A DNA stretch of 64,000 nt from Cellulophaga sp. HaHaR_3_176 (GCF_019021925.1 NZ_CP058990.1:372001-436000); one strand, 5' to 3'. Counted from the first letter of the stretch, positions 17,977 to 27,380 are shown. A program made the numbers and translations. The notes: generated from the sequence alone by a model not told the origin.

Positions 17977-19473
17977 CTAATTTAAAGGAGTCGATAATAA
18001 GCTGTAAAAAGTACGAATGCCATAACCAATCTGACTAATTTTTAAGTTTTCGTCTGGGCTATGTTGATTGTTGTCAGGGTTTACCATTGGAATTATAAAT
18101 GCAGGAATCTTTAATTCATTAATAAAAGGAGCAATAGGTACTGTACCTCCCATAAGTCTAATTTGAACTACGTCATCTTTAAATTCCTTTTCCAAATTAC
18201 TTAAAATAAAATTACCATACATGTTGTTCAGGTCTGTTCTAAAAGCATCTGTTACATCTGTCTCAGTTATTTTTATAACACGATTATACTTTAAACGTTC
18301 TTCAGTAGTAGGTTCTTTTACTGTTATAAAATACCCTTGTGTTTCAATATGTTTTTTTATAAGAGATTTTAATCGAGCACCATCAGTTTCTGGTACTAAT
18401 CGTATGTCAAGTTCAGCAGTAGCAATTTCAGGAATAATAGTCCTTGCCTCTTCACCGGTCCATCCAGAAGATAGTCCTCTAATATTTAAAGATGGATATT
18501 GAAGAGACTCTTGGTAAAATGTGCCAACTTTTTCAGGAGCGTGTATTTGTAAATTTTTATTGATAATAGTAGCTTCATCAGGTACGTTTTTTAGAATATT
18601 CATGGTTTCTTCATCAATAGCAATACCGTCATAATATCCATTTATAATGACTTTTCCATCATTGTTTTTCATGCTTGCTAATAATTGAGATAATTGTAAA
18701 GCAGGGTTTGGAGCATAGTTACCAAAGTGACCGCTATGTTGAGGTTTTATTGGTCCATATGTCGTAAGGCTCATAGTAGTAATACCTCTACAACCATAAA
18801 TTATAGTTGGCTTTCCTGAACTATGAACAGGACCATCATTGATAATCAAAAAATCAGCTTCTAAAAGTTCTCTATATTCTTTAACAGCTTTCGGCAAAGG
18901 TTTACTGCCTTTTTCTTCTTCACTATCTAAAATAATTTTAACATTAAAAGGAAGTTCAATGTTGTTTTTTTTCAATAAATCAAAAGCATTTAAAAACATT
19001 ACAATGGGCCCTTTGTCGTCAGATGTTGATCTGCCGAATAAACGCCACTCTTCATTAAAATTTTTGTTTAAATCTTCAAAAGATTCATTTTTAAAGCCAT
19101 CAGCATCAGGAGATTTTAAAATAACTTCATAGGGATTTTTTTGAGTCCATTTTGATGCGTCTACAGGTTGACCATCAAAATGCATATAAAAAAGAATTGT
19201 AGATTTTCCTTCAACAATAGGTAACGTTGCAAAAAACAATGATTCTCCTGTAGTAGGTAAAATAGAAGTATTAAAACCTCTTTCTGTAAATTTTTTAGTT
19301 AACCAGGTTAAATTTCTATTGATGTTAGCATGGTCAGAAGCATTGTTTGGGATAGATGCAAAATCTCGTATTTCGTCAATACTATGTTTAATTTGAGACT
19401 GTAATTGAGCTTTTTCTTGAGCACTCATAACAACACTTGCCATAGTAAAAAGGCAAATTAAAATGTTCTTCAT
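17977..19473 (-). CDS. Exported M20-family metallopeptidase (dipeptidase)
   Basis: 498 residues with an N-terminal signal peptide (KNILICLFTMASVVMSAQ). M20 metal and catalytic motifs are visible: YMHFDGQP (metal His and Asp), RSTSDDKGP (bridging Asp), DSEEEKGS (catalytic Glu pair), and a C-terminal HSPDEN (metal His). The dimerisation domain falls about 240-380. M20 enzymes of this kind cleave dipeptides or remove acyl groups. Secretion suggests periplasmic peptide use, in line with the M14 lipoprotein at the start of the window. Confidence 0.9.
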   Translation of the reverse strand: MKNILICLFTMASVVMSAQEKAQLQSQIKHSIDEIRDFASIPNNASDHANINRNLTWLTKKFTERGFNTSILPTTGESLFFATLPIVEGKSTILFYMHFDGQPVDASKWTQKNPYEVILKSPDADGFKNESFEDLNKNFNEEWRLFGRSTSDDKGPIVMFLNAFDLLKKNNIELPFNVKIILDSEEEKGSKPLPKAVKEYRELLEADFLIINDGPVHSSGKPTIIYGCRGITTMSLTTYGPIKPQHSGHFGNYAPNPALQLSQLLASMKNNDGKVIINGYYDGIAIDEETMNILKNVPDEATIINKNLQIHAPEKVGTFYQESLQYPSLNIRGLSSGWTGEEARTIIPEIATAELDIRLVPETDGARLKSLIKKHIETQGYFITVKEPTTEERLKYNRVIKITETDVTDAFRTDLNNMYGNFILSNLEKEFKDDVVQIRLMGGTVPIAPFINELKIPAFIIPMVNPDNNQHSPDENLKISQIGYGIRTFYSLLSTPLN

Positions 19474-19560
19474 TTTGATGTTTTAGTTTTTTTGAAAAGT
19501 AAAATTAAATGTATGAGATTTTTATTAGAACAGTACCTTTTATTGCTGTATTAACATAAA

Positions 19561-19598
19561 AAAATCCATTCTTGAATGTTAAATCAAAAATGGATTTT
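19561..19598 (-). terminator. Terminator of the trp operon
   Basis: AAAATCCATT (19561-19570) pairs with AATGGATTTT (19589-19598); on the minus strand the stem runs into a T tract. It lies 22 bp after the trpA stop. Confidence 0.85.
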
Positions 19599-19620
19599 CA
19601 TATTACTTATGTAACAGTTT

Positions 19621-20382
19621 TTAACGAATTTCTTTCACAAAATTAGAAATAGTCTTTACTCCGTTTTCTGTTAAATGTTTTATGAATGCGGAACCAATAA
19701 TAGCCCCTTTAGCATATTTAGTTGCTCGGTTAAAAGTATCTGTATTATTTATACCAAACCCAACAATTTGTGGATTTTTAAGTTTCATAGATGCAATACG
19801 TTCAAAATATTTTGTTTGTTCATCACCAAAGCCAGACTTAGAGCCTGTAACACTTGCAGTACTTACCATATAAATAAAGGCATCAGAAGCTTCATCTATT
19901 TGTTTGATACGTTTATCACTTGTTTGTGGAGTAATTAAAAAGATATTTTTTAAATCGTATTTTTTAAAAATAGCTTCATATTCATCTTGGTAAACATCTA
20001 AAGGAAGATCGGGCATAATTAAACCATCGATACCAATTTCTGCACATTTTTCACAAAAAGCTTCAACACCATATTGTAACATTGGGTTAAAATATCCCAT
20101 CAGTATTAAGGGAATCGAAACCGATTTTCGGATGTCTTTTAACTGCTCAAAAAGTAAATTGGTTGTCATGCCGTTTTTTAATGCAATCGTAGAACTGTTT
20201 TGTATTGTAGGCCCGTCAGCTAATGGGTCACTAAAAGGCAATCCTATTTCAATCATATCTATACCACTAGCTTCTAAATCTTGAATGACTTTAACAGTAT
20301 CATTAATAGAAGGGTAACCTGCTGTGAAATATATAGAAAGGAGTTTTTTATTCTCCTGCATTTTTTGATTTATTCTGTTCAT
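19621..20382 (-). CDS. trpA: Tryptophan synthase alpha chain
   Basis: 253 residues. Splits indole-3-glycerol phosphate and passes indole to TrpB. The catalytic Glu and Asp are present at E45 (MIEIGLPFSDP) and D56 (LADGPTIQ). The phosphate-binding loop lies near VGFGINNTD. Last gene of the operon, 22 bp after trpB, followed by a terminator. Confidence 0.98.
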   Translation of the reverse strand: MNRINQKMQENKKLLSIYFTAGYPSINDTVKVIQDLEASGIDMIEIGLPFSDPLADGPTIQNSSTIALKNGMTTNLLFEQLKDIRKSVSIPLILMGYFNPMLQYGVEAFCEKCAEIGIDGLIMPDLPLDVYQDEYEAIFKKYDLKNIFLITPQTSDKRIKQIDEASDAFIYMVSTASVTGSKSGFGDEQTKYFERIASMKLKNPQIVGFGINNTDTFNRATKYAKGAIIGSAFIKHLTENGVKTISNFVKEIR

Positions 20383-20404
20383 CTTATTTGTTCTTAAAAA
20401 TAAT

Positions 20405-21586
20405 TTATAAGTTGAAATATTTTATATAATTATCTAAATCTTTATCTCCACGGCCAGATAAGCTTATAACAACTACATCGTCTGGTTTAAAAGTTTTATG
20501 TTTAAAAATTGCCAAAGCATGGCTACTTTCAATTGCAGGAATAATACCTTCTAATTTTGTTAGTTCTAAGCCAGATATCATAGCTTCATCATCTGTAGCA
20601 GAATAAAATTCGCCTCTGCCAGTTTTGTATAAATGTGCATGCATCGGTCCAACACCAGGGTAATCTAATCCTGCTGAAATAGAATAAGGTTCTGTTATTT
20701 GTCCATCATTAGTTTGCATTAACAAGGTTTTACAACCATGAATAACACCTTCATTACCTAAGGCCGATGTAGCAGCACTTTCTCCAGAATTAACTCCTTT
20801 TCCAGCGGCTTCAACAGCAATAATACCAACCTCTTTTTCATGAAGAAAGTGATAATAAGTGCCTGCAGCATTACTACCCCCGCCAATACAAGCAACTACA
20901 TAATCAGGGTTTTCACGGCCTTCTTTTTCTTTTAACTGCCATTTTATTTCTTCAGATATTATAGACTGAAACCTTGTTACCATATCAGGATAAGGATGTG
21001 GTCCAATTGCAGAACCAATAATATAATGTGTGTCTACAGGGTTATTGATCCAATCACGAATAGCCTCATTTGTAGCATCTTTTAATGTTCTACTGCCAGA
21101 TAGTGCAGGTCTAACTTCAGCACCTAGCATTTTCATGCGAGCTACATTTGGTGCTTGGCGAGCGATATCTATTTCGCCCATATAAACAACACATTGCATA
21201 CCCATTAAAGCGCAAACTGTAGCTGTAGCAACGCCATGTTGGCCTGCACCAGTTTCAGCAATAATTCTAGTTTTTTTCAACCTCTTAGCCATTAAAATTT
21301 GACCAATAGTATTGTTTACTTTGTGTGCACCAGTATGGTTTAAATCTTCTCGTTTTAAATAAACTTTAGTATTGTATTTTTCTGATAATCGCTTTGCGAA
21401 ATATAAAGGAGAAGGTCTGCCAACATAATCTTTCAATAGTTGGTCAAACTCTTTTTTAAATTCAGGTTCAGCCATAACTTTTAAATAGTTTTGGCGTAAC
21501 TCTTCAACATTAGGATATAACATTTCGGGGATGTAGGCGCCACCAAATTCTCCGTAATATCCTTTTTCAGTTACATTGTAATTCAT
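20405..21586 (-). CDS. trpB: Tryptophan synthase beta chain
   Basis: 393 residues, PLP-dependent; joins indole and serine. The Schiff-base Lys is K89 in NHTGAHKVNN, followed by AETGAGQHGVA (catalytic Glu) and the phosphate-binding GGGSNA. Its start overlaps the trpF stop by 4 bp (ATGA), implying coupled translation. The N-terminus YGEFGGAYIPEML is the usual TrpB1 opening. Confidence 0.98.
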   Translation of the reverse strand: MNYNVTEKGYYGEFGGAYIPEMLYPNVEELRQNYLKVMAEPEFKKEFDQLLKDYVGRPSPLYFAKRLSEKYNTKVYLKREDLNHTGAHKVNNTIGQILMAKRLKKTRIIAETGAGQHGVATATVCALMGMQCVVYMGEIDIARQAPNVARMKMLGAEVRPALSGSRTLKDATNEAIRDWINNPVDTHYIIGSAIGPHPYPDMVTRFQSIISEEIKWQLKEKEGRENPDYVVACIGGGSNAAGTYYHFLHEKEVGIIAVEAAGKGVNSGESAATSALGNEGVIHGCKTLLMQTNDGQITEPYSISAGLDYPGVGPMHAHLYKTGRGEFYSATDDEAMISGLELTKLEGIIPAIESSHALAIFKHKTFKPDDVVVISLSGRGDKDLDNYIKYFNL

Positions 21587-22257
21587 AGCTTTTCTTTTAA
21601 TGCTTGCAATAAATTAATATTTTTTAGACCAGGCTCAATTTCAAATTTACTATTCACATCAATAGCATGACAATATTTTGAAGCTGGTATTTTTAAAAAC
21701 AATTCTAATTGATCTAATTCCCCTAATCCGATACCACCACTTAAAAAATAAGGTTTTTTAGAAGGGTAACTTTTTAAAACATCCCAATTAAATGTATAAC
21801 CATTTCCTCCAGGTAATTTTCCTTTCGTATCAAATAGGTAAAAATCAGTAATAGCTTCATAAGGTTTTAAAACATCAAAGTTAAATTCATCTTTAATGGA
21901 GAATACTTTTATTATTTGAATTTTCTTAAGGTCATTTTTTAATTTTTCGCAAAATTCCGGAGTTTCTTTTCCGTGTAGCTGGACCGCTAGAAGTTTATAT
22001 TTTTTTACTTTTTCTTTTATTTCATCAAGCGTAGCATCTACAAAAACACCAACTTTTTTAATTTGATGCGGTATACTTTCTAAATCTCCAGTAAAGTTTC
22101 TTTTTGAATGTTCCCAGAAAATAAACCCTAAATAATCTGGCTGTAATGCTGCAACATTAGCTGTATTTAATTTCATACCACAAATTTTCAACTTTATGGT
22201 ATTGTTCTCTAAAGTTGTTGGTACATCATCTTTAACAGTGTAATTGTAAGCAGCCAT
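21583..22257 (-). CDS. trpF: Phosphoribosylanthranilate isomerase
   Basis: 224 residues. The core starts at LKICGMK (catalytic Cys in CGM) near residue 25, and the second catalytic Asp lies in YLFDTKG. FLSGGIGL is the phosphate-binding loop. The first 20 residues (AAYNYTVKDDVPTTLEN) precede the barrel and are unusual; a downstream start near the ICGMK strand is possible, but the ATG at 22257 sits 2 bp after the trpC stop, which favours it. Confidence 0.95.
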   Translation of the reverse strand: MAAYNYTVKDDVPTTLENNTIKLKICGMKLNTANVAALQPDYLGFIFWEHSKRNFTGDLESIPHQIKKVGVFVDATLDEIKEKVKKYKLLAVQLHGKETPEFCEKLKNDLKKIQIIKVFSIKDEFNFDVLKPYEAITDFYLFDTKGKLPGGNGYTFNWDVLKSYPSKKPYFLSGGIGLGELDQLELFLKIPASKYCHAIDVNSKFEIEPGLKNINLLQALKEKL

Positions 22258-22259
22258 AC

Positions 22260-23051
22260 TTATAAATTAGATTCTAATTGATTAATGAACATTTTGGCAT
22301 TTTCACCAGGGTTATTAGTTTTCATGAAATTTTCTCCAATTAAAAAACCTTGATAACCATAAGCTTTCAAATCTTTAATAGCCTCAATAGAGCTTATTCC
22401 ACTCTCAGAAACTTTTACAAAATCATCAGGAATTATTTTTGAAAGTGATTTACTAGTATTTAAACTAACTTCAAAAGTTTTTAAATTTCTATTATTAACA
22501 CCTAACATATCTAAACTTGGCATTATCGATTTATGCAATTCTTCCTCATTATGTACTTCAAGTAATACATTTAAATTTAAACTCTTAGCAAATTCAGATA
22601 GCTTTTTTATTTCTTGCTTAGTAAGTATTGCTGCTATTAATAAAATAACATCAGCACCATAAGCTTTAGCTTCTAATAGCTGATATTCATTTATAATAAA
22701 TTCTTTTCTTAAAAGAGGGAATTTGGTTGCTGATCGAGCGATAATTAAATCATCAAGCGAGCCTCCAAAGTATTTAGCGTCGGTTAAAACAGACATTCCG
22801 CAAACTCCTGCATTTTCATAGCCTAATGCTACATCTTGTACATTTAAGCTTTGGTTTATTTCTGATTTAGAAGGCGATCGTCTTTTGTGCTCTGCAATAA
22901 TTCCTGAGGTGCTATTTCTTAATGCATTAGCTAAGGAGTTTTCAGGTCTGTCAAACAATACAGATTTTTCTAATTGAGAAACAGGTATTAATGATTTTCT
23001 TAAATCTACTTCTAAGCGTTTGTCAAATACTATTTTATCTAAAATATTCAT
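22260..23051 (-). CDS. trpC: Indole-3-glycerol phosphate synthase
   Basis: 263 residues from MNILDKIVFDKR. Motifs: AEHKRRSPSKSEIN (catalytic Lys in the KxSPS region), LLRKEFIINEYQLLEA (catalytic Lys of the LxKDF motif region), GVNNRNLKTF and VSESGIS (phosphate-binding). The start at 23051 lies 1 bp after the trpD stop; an ATG 12 bp upstream is inside trpD and less likely. Confidence 0.97.
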   Translation of the reverse strand: MNILDKIVFDKRLEVDLRKSLIPVSQLEKSVLFDRPENSLANALRNSTSGIIAEHKRRSPSKSEINQSLNVQDVALGYENAGVCGMSVLTDAKYFGGSLDDLIIARSATKFPLLRKEFIINEYQLLEAKAYGADVILLIAAILTKQEIKKLSEFAKSLNLNVLLEVHNEEELHKSIMPSLDMLGVNNRNLKTFEVSLNTSKSLSKIIPDDFVKVSESGISSIEAIKDLKAYGYQGFLIGENFMKTNNPGENAKMFINQLESNL

Positions 23052-23052
23052 T

Positions 23053-24048
23053 TTATGAAGCACTTAGTGTTTGTAATTTTTTTAATGCTGCTAGTCCTTT
23101 TCCACTCACTAACGATTCTTTAGCTTTTTCAAAACCTTCAATCGGACTCAAGTTTTCTACAGTAGCAATTGCAATACCAGCGTTGGCACAAACTACATTG
23201 TTCTGAGCTTCGGTACCTTTACCTTTTAATATGTTTAAGAATATTTGAGCAGACTCTTCGATACTATCACCGCCAGCAATCTGACTCATGGTTACAGCAT
23301 TCACTCCAAAATCTGAAGGCTTAAGCATGCTTTCTGTTTTGTTAGAAATTGTTTTGGTATTACCTGTTAATGATATTTCATCATAACCATCTAGTGCATG
23401 CAGTACAGTAAAATTTTTGTCAGTATTCTGATATAAATATCCGTACATTCTGGCTAATTCTAAATTAAAAACACCTACCATTTGATTTTTAGGGAATGCA
23501 GGATTTACCATTGGACCTAACATATTAAAAAATGTTTTAACTGCTAATTCTTTTCTAATAGGAGCTACATTTTTCATAGCAGGGTGAAATAGGGGAGCAT
23601 GAAGCACACAAATACCAGCTTCATCAATAGATTTTTCTAAAAAGCCAACATCATTGCTAAACTTGATACCTAAAAATTCCATTACATTACTACTACCACA
23701 TTTAGATGAAACACCATAGTTACCATGTTTAGTAACTTTTATTCCTGCTCCTGCAGTAACAAAAGAAGCTAATGTTGATATATTGAAAGTGTCTTTACCA
23801 TCACCACCAGTACCACATAAGTCGATAGGGTTGTATGCAGATAAATCGACAGCCAAGCATAATTCTAATAAAGCATCACGGAAACCTTCTAACTCATCAA
23901 TAGTAACACTACGCATCATATATACTGTTAAAAAAGCGGCAATCTGGCTAGTGTTATAGTCACCTTTAGCAATATTTACTAAAATGCGTTTAGCATCTTC
24001 TTTAGGTAAAACATCGTGATTAATTAGTCTGTTTAGTGTGTCTTTCAT
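23053..24048 (-). CDS. trpD: Anthranilate phosphoribosyltransferase
   Basis: 331 residues. PRPP- and Mg-binding signature DLCGTGGDGKDTFNIST, then KHGNYGVSSKCGS and FHPAMKNVAPIRKELAVKTFFNMLGPM, all typical TrpD. It transfers phosphoribose to anthranilate. A 59-bp spacer separates it from trpG, the widest gap within the operon. Confidence 0.98.
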   Translation of the reverse strand: MKDTLNRLINHDVLPKEDAKRILVNIAKGDYNTSQIAAFLTVYMMRSVTIDELEGFRDALLELCLAVDLSAYNPIDLCGTGGDGKDTFNISTLASFVTAGAGIKVTKHGNYGVSSKCGSSNVMEFLGIKFSNDVGFLEKSIDEAGICVLHAPLFHPAMKNVAPIRKELAVKTFFNMLGPMVNPAFPKNQMVGVFNLELARMYGYLYQNTDKNFTVLHALDGYDEISLTGNTKTISNKTESMLKPSDFGVNAVTMSQIAGGDSIEESAQIFLNILKGKGTEAQNNVVCANAGIAIATVENLSPIEGFEKAKESLVSGKGLAALKKLQTLSAS

Positions 24049-24107
24049 AATTCCTATTCCTTATACTCAATATTCTCTTTTATTCTTTTTCTACTATTTT
24101 TAAGCTA

Positions 24108-24671
24108 TTAACTTTTCACCCAGTTCTCTAGTATTTTTTTTCCTAGAGGAGTAAGAACAGATTCTGGATGGAATTGTACAGCAGAAACATCATATATTTT
24201 ATGTCTTAAAGACATTATTTGTCCGTTTGCATCAAAAGAAGTAGCCTCTAAACTATCAGGTAAATTAGCATTTACAACCCATGAGTGGTAGCGACCAACC
24301 TCTATTTCTTTTGGTAAGCCTTCAAATAAAACATCGTCTTTTACGATATTTATTTTGGTAGCAATACCATGATAAACGTTATCTAAATTTTCTAAAGAAC
24401 CACCAAAAACTTCAGCAATTGCTTGTTGACCTAAACAAACACCAAATATTTTTTTAGTAGGTGCATATTCTTTTATAATTGCTTTTAGTAAACCAGCTTC
24501 GTCAGGTATTCCTGGGCCAGGAGAAAGAACAATTTTATCAAAATCATCAACTTCTTCTAAAGTTAACTGATCATTTCTTTTTACCGTTACTTCGCAATCT
24601 AAATCCTCTAAATAGTGAACCAAATTGTACGTGAAGCTGTCGTAATTATCTATAACTAATATTTTTTTCAT
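24108..24671 (-). CDS. trpG: Anthranilate synthase glutamine amidotransferase
   Basis: 187 residues. Class I amidotransferase: ILVIDNYDSFTYN at the N-terminus, the catalytic Cys in GVCLGQQA, and the His-Glu pair in QFHPES. It supplies ammonia to TrpE. The start at 24671 is 1 bp after the trpE stop; a longer frame into trpE (from 24695) was rejected. Could also serve para-aminobenzoate synthesis (PabA), as in many bacteria. Confidence 0.97.
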   Translation of the reverse strand: MKKILVIDNYDSFTYNLVHYLEDLDCEVTVKRNDQLTLEEVDDFDKIVLSPGPGIPDEAGLLKAIIKEYAPTKKIFGVCLGQQAIAEVFGGSLENLDNVYHGIATKINIVKDDVLFEGLPKEIEVGRYHSWVVNANLPDSLEATSFDANGQIMSLRHKIYDVSAVQFHPESVLTPLGKKILENWVKS

Positions 24672-24672
24672 G

Positions 24673-26070
24673 TTATATGGTCTCAGCAATTTCAAGCGCT
24701 TTAGTTAATGCACCTAGTTTATTGTATGTTTCTTGTAACTCATCTTCTTCGTTTGATGCGGCAACTATACCTGCACCAGCTTGGTAATGTAAACTATGAT
24801 TTTTACTTAAAAAGGTTCTTATCATTATAGCATGATTGAAGTTTCCTTTAAAATCCATAAAACCTATAGCACCACCATAATATCCTCTACTTGTTTTTTC
24901 GTATTTTTCAATAAGGTTCATCGCCATATGTTTAGGTGCACCACTTAAAGTTCCTGCAGGGAAAGTATCAGCAACAACTTTCATTGTTGGTATATCTTTT
25001 TTCTTTTGACCGATAACTTTAGATACTAAGTGTATTACGTGTGAGAAGAATTGAACCTCTCGGTAATTAGCAACTTTAACCATATTACCGTTTCTACTTA
25101 AATCATTCCTAGCCAAATCGACAAGCATAACGTGTTCGCTATTTTCTTTATCATCTTCAGTCAATTCTTTTGCTAAAATAGCATCTTGCTCATCATTACC
25201 TGTACGTTTAAATGTGCCAGCAATTGGATGTATTTCAGCAGAACCATCTTTTACAATTAATTGTGCTTCTGGTGAGCTACCGAAAATTTTAAAATCACCG
25301 TAATCAAAATAAAATAAATATGGAGATGGGTTTATAGATCGTAATGCACGGTATACATTAAATTCATCACCTTTAAAACCTTGTGAAAATCTACGTGATA
25401 ATACAAGTTGAAATACATCACCACGTTGACAGTGTTTTTTAGCAAGCTTTACATGTTCTTTAAAATCTTCATCTTTTAAATTGGAGGCAACTTTACCATC
25501 TAAATTAAATTTGTATGATGCAAAGTTTTTCACATTAAGTATCTGTTCTATTTCTGAAATATTACTTTCAGATTTATAACAATTAGAAAAAAGATATGCT
25601 TCATTCTTAAAATGGTTTATTGCTATAATGTTTTTATAAACAGCATAGTATATATCAGGTATAGCTACAGAGTTATCTTTTTTACTAAGCTTTACATCTT
25701 CATAATAACGGACAGCATCATAGGCCATGTAGCCAAATAAGCCATTGTCAATAAATTTAAAGCCATTATCATCAGCTTCAAATCTTTTACTGAAGCCTTC
25801 TATGATAGAAACAACATCAACCGATTTGTCAATTGAAATAACTTCAGTAGTTCCATCAGGGAATTGTTGAGTTATTATTTCATTTTCAACTTTTATTGAT
25901 GCAATAGGGTTACAGCATATATAAGAAAAACTATTATCGTTGGCGTGATAGTCGCTACCTTCTAGTAAAATACTATTAGGGAAACGGTCGCGGATTTTTA
26001 GATATACACTAACCGGTGTAATGGTATCGGCAAGTATTTTTTTGAAATGTGTTTTAAGTTGGTACTTCAT
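24673..26070 (-). CDS. trpE: Anthranilate synthase component I
   Basis: 465 residues. An N-terminal regulatory half includes ILLEGSDYHANDN (the LLES-type tryptophan feedback site). The chorismate-binding half holds FPAGTLSGAPK, the YGGAIGF motif and the final YQAGAGIVAASNEE. First committed step of tryptophan synthesis. It is preceded by a leader peptide and attenuator hairpin, so both enzyme feedback and transcription attenuation by tryptophan are expected. Confidence 0.98.
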   Translation of the reverse strand: MKYQLKTHFKKILADTITPVSVYLKIRDRFPNSILLEGSDYHANDNSFSYICCNPIASIKVENEIITQQFPDGTTEVISIDKSVDVVSIIEGFSKRFEADDNGFKFIDNGLFGYMAYDAVRYYEDVKLSKKDNSVAIPDIYYAVYKNIIAINHFKNEAYLFSNCYKSESNISEIEQILNVKNFASYKFNLDGKVASNLKDEDFKEHVKLAKKHCQRGDVFQLVLSRRFSQGFKGDEFNVYRALRSINPSPYLFYFDYGDFKIFGSSPEAQLIVKDGSAEIHPIAGTFKRTGNDEQDAILAKELTEDDKENSEHVMLVDLARNDLSRNGNMVKVANYREVQFFSHVIHLVSKVIGQKKKDIPTMKVVADTFPAGTLSGAPKHMAMNLIEKYEKTSRGYYGGAIGFMDFKGNFNHAIMIRTFLSKNHSLHYQAGAGIVAASNEEDELQETYNKLGALTKALEIAETI

Positions 26071-26091
26071 CTTTAGTTCTATAAAATAAGT

Positions 26092-26116
26092 AAGGCTTGT
26101 CGTGATGACAAGCCTT
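26092..26116 (-). terminator. trp attenuator hairpin
   Basis: Minus-strand AAGGCTTGTC (26116-26107) pairs perfectly with GACAAGCCTT (26101-26092) around a 5-nt loop, followed by ACTTATTTTAT. It sits between the leader peptide stop and trpE and is the presumed attenuation terminator. The T tract is interrupted, which lowers intrinsic strength. Confidence 0.8.
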
Positions 26117-26143
26117 ATATAATTTAATACAATGGTGCTTTGC

Positions 26144-26200
26144 TCACGCGTTTTCTCGTAAGTTATTCCACCACCATGTATTTACAGTTAAATTTTTCAT
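26144..26200 (-). CDS. trpL: trp operon leader peptide with three Trp codons
   Basis: An 18-codon ORF, MKNLTVNTWWWNNLRENA, from ATG at 26200 to TGA at 26144, begins about 3 nt after the presumed transcript start. The three consecutive TGG codons (26176-26168) are the ribosome-stalling signal expected for tryptophan attenuation. Part of the Trp-codon run (ATGGTG) can pair with CACCAT at 26136-26131, giving the 1:2 hairpin. A segment at 26145-26137 (GAGCAAAGC) resembles the terminator's 3' arm with bulges and could form the 2:3 antiterminator. Confidence 0.85.
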   Translation of the reverse strand: MKNLTVNTWWWNNLRENA

Positions 26201-26206
26201 TGGTAT

Positions 26207-26237
26207 CAAAGATAGAAATCATTTTTAAGATAACAAA
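26207..26237 (-). promoter_or_regulatory. Promoter of the trp operon
   Basis: On the minus strand, TTTG (26237-26234) and TATCTTTG (26214-26207) are spaced by exactly 19 bp, a perfect Bacteroidota promoter. The predicted start lies 3-4 nt before the leader ATG. Confidence 0.88.
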
Positions 26238-26256
26238 CATCAAATTATAAAAAAAT

Positions 26257-26293
26257 AAACCTCACTATCTAAATTAACAGGCTAGTGAGGTTT
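26257..26293 (-). terminator. Terminator of marR-yceI
   Basis: An 11-bp stem (AAACCTCACTA with TAGTGAGGTTT) with a 15-nt loop is followed on the minus strand by ATTTTTTTAT. It insulates the trp promoter that starts 20 bp further on. Confidence 0.9.
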
Positions 26294-26314
26294 TGTTATT
26301 TTTTTAATGTAGAA

Positions 26315-26896
26315 TTAAAATTCTAAATCTACTACTAAATCAAATTCATCGTAAATAGTTTTATCTCCTAAATTATCAAAGAAAGCACCAGAACCATATT
26401 TTACATCATACTTAGTTCTATCTACTTTTAAAGTAGCAGTTGCTTTACTACCATAAACAGAAACATCAAAAGTTATTGGGGCGGTTTTACCTTTTATAGT
26501 TAAGTCGCCAATTACTTCATAAGAGTTTTTTCCAGTAGCTTTAATACTAGTAAAAACTATTTTAGAAGTTGTATGAGTTGTTGTACCGAAAAAATCATCA
26601 GAATGTAAATGACCTTCTAATTTTTCTTTTCCTTCACCAGCTTTTAAATCTGTAGTGACAATTGTAGTCATATCTACTACAAATTCACCACCAGTTAATG
26701 TTCCTGCATCAAATAATAAAGAACCTTCTTTTAAATCAATAGTACCCTCGTGAGAACCTGTTACTTTGTAAGCTTTCCAAACAACAGAACTTTCACTTAC
26801 TTTAATTTCTTTTTTATCTCTTTCAACAGGTGTAGTTGCAAAAGCGGTTGCTCCGAATACTAAAGCGAATACTAAACTTAATGTGTTTCTTTTCAT
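26315..26896 (-). CDS. YceI-family periplasmic lipid-binding-like protein
   Basis: 193 residues with a signal peptide (KRNTLSLVFALVFGATAFA). The mature part is a single YceI beta-barrel (SSVVWKAYKVTGSHEGTI, LEGHLHSDDFF, IKGKTAPITFDV, DRTKYDVKYGSG). Family members bind isoprenoid-type lipids; the ligand here is unknown. It lies 37 bp downstream of marR with no promoter visible between, so the regulator and YceI form one unit. Confidence 0.92.
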   Translation of the reverse strand: MKRNTLSLVFALVFGATAFATTPVERDKKEIKVSESSVVWKAYKVTGSHEGTIDLKEGSLLFDAGTLTGGEFVVDMTTIVTTDLKAGEGKEKLEGHLHSDDFFGTTTHTTSKIVFTSIKATGKNSYEVIGDLTIKGKTAPITFDVSVYGSKATATLKVDRTKYDVKYGSGAFFDNLGDKTIYDEFDLVVDLEF

Positions 26897-26933
26897 AATT
26901 GTAATTTTTAATTAATTGTTTTTATAGTGATAT

Positions 26934-27380
26934 TTAAAATTTGTCTAAAAGATTATTTAATTCTTTTAAGTCTTTATTGTCGAATTTTTTAAGGATTTTT
27001 TCTTCTGATAACTTTATGTCTTTGTCCATCTTTAAAAGAATAGCTTCGCCTTCATTGGTGATATTTATTTCTATTTTTCTTCGATTACTAGGGCAGGTTA
27101 TTCTATTAACATAGCCTTTTTGCATTAACTTATCTACCAATCTTGTCGTGTTACTCATTTTAGTAACCATCCTTTCGTTAAGTGTACTTAAATTAGCCGG
27201 TTTGCCTTTCTGGCCTCTTAAAATCCTTAAAACATTAAATTGTTGAGTAGAAACATCGTAAGGCTTTAGTGTAGTCGTAATTATTTCTTGTACCTTATTA
27301 GTAACTAAACCTAAATGAAGAATAGTTCTTTTTTCTAAAGGTAAATCTTTATCGGTTTTTATAATTTCTTCTACATTCAT
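26934..27380 (-). CDS. MarR-family transcriptional regulator
   Basis: 148 residues from ATG at 27380 (a longer frame from 27425 crosses the promoter and was rejected). Winged-helix core about 45-115: STQQFNVLRILRG, LNERMVTKMSNTTRLVDKLMQKGYVNR and the wing CPSNRRKIEINIT. MarR dimers bind short palindromes and usually repress their own operon. A 12-bp palindrome covers its promoter. Target: itself and yceI (inferred). Confidence 0.92.
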   Translation of the reverse strand: MNVEEIIKTDKDLPLEKRTILHLGLVTNKVQEIITTTLKPYDVSTQQFNVLRILRGQKGKPANLSTLNERMVTKMSNTTRLVDKLMQKGYVNRITCPSNRRKIEINITNEGEAILLKMDKDIKLSEEKILKKFDNKDLKELNNLLDKF

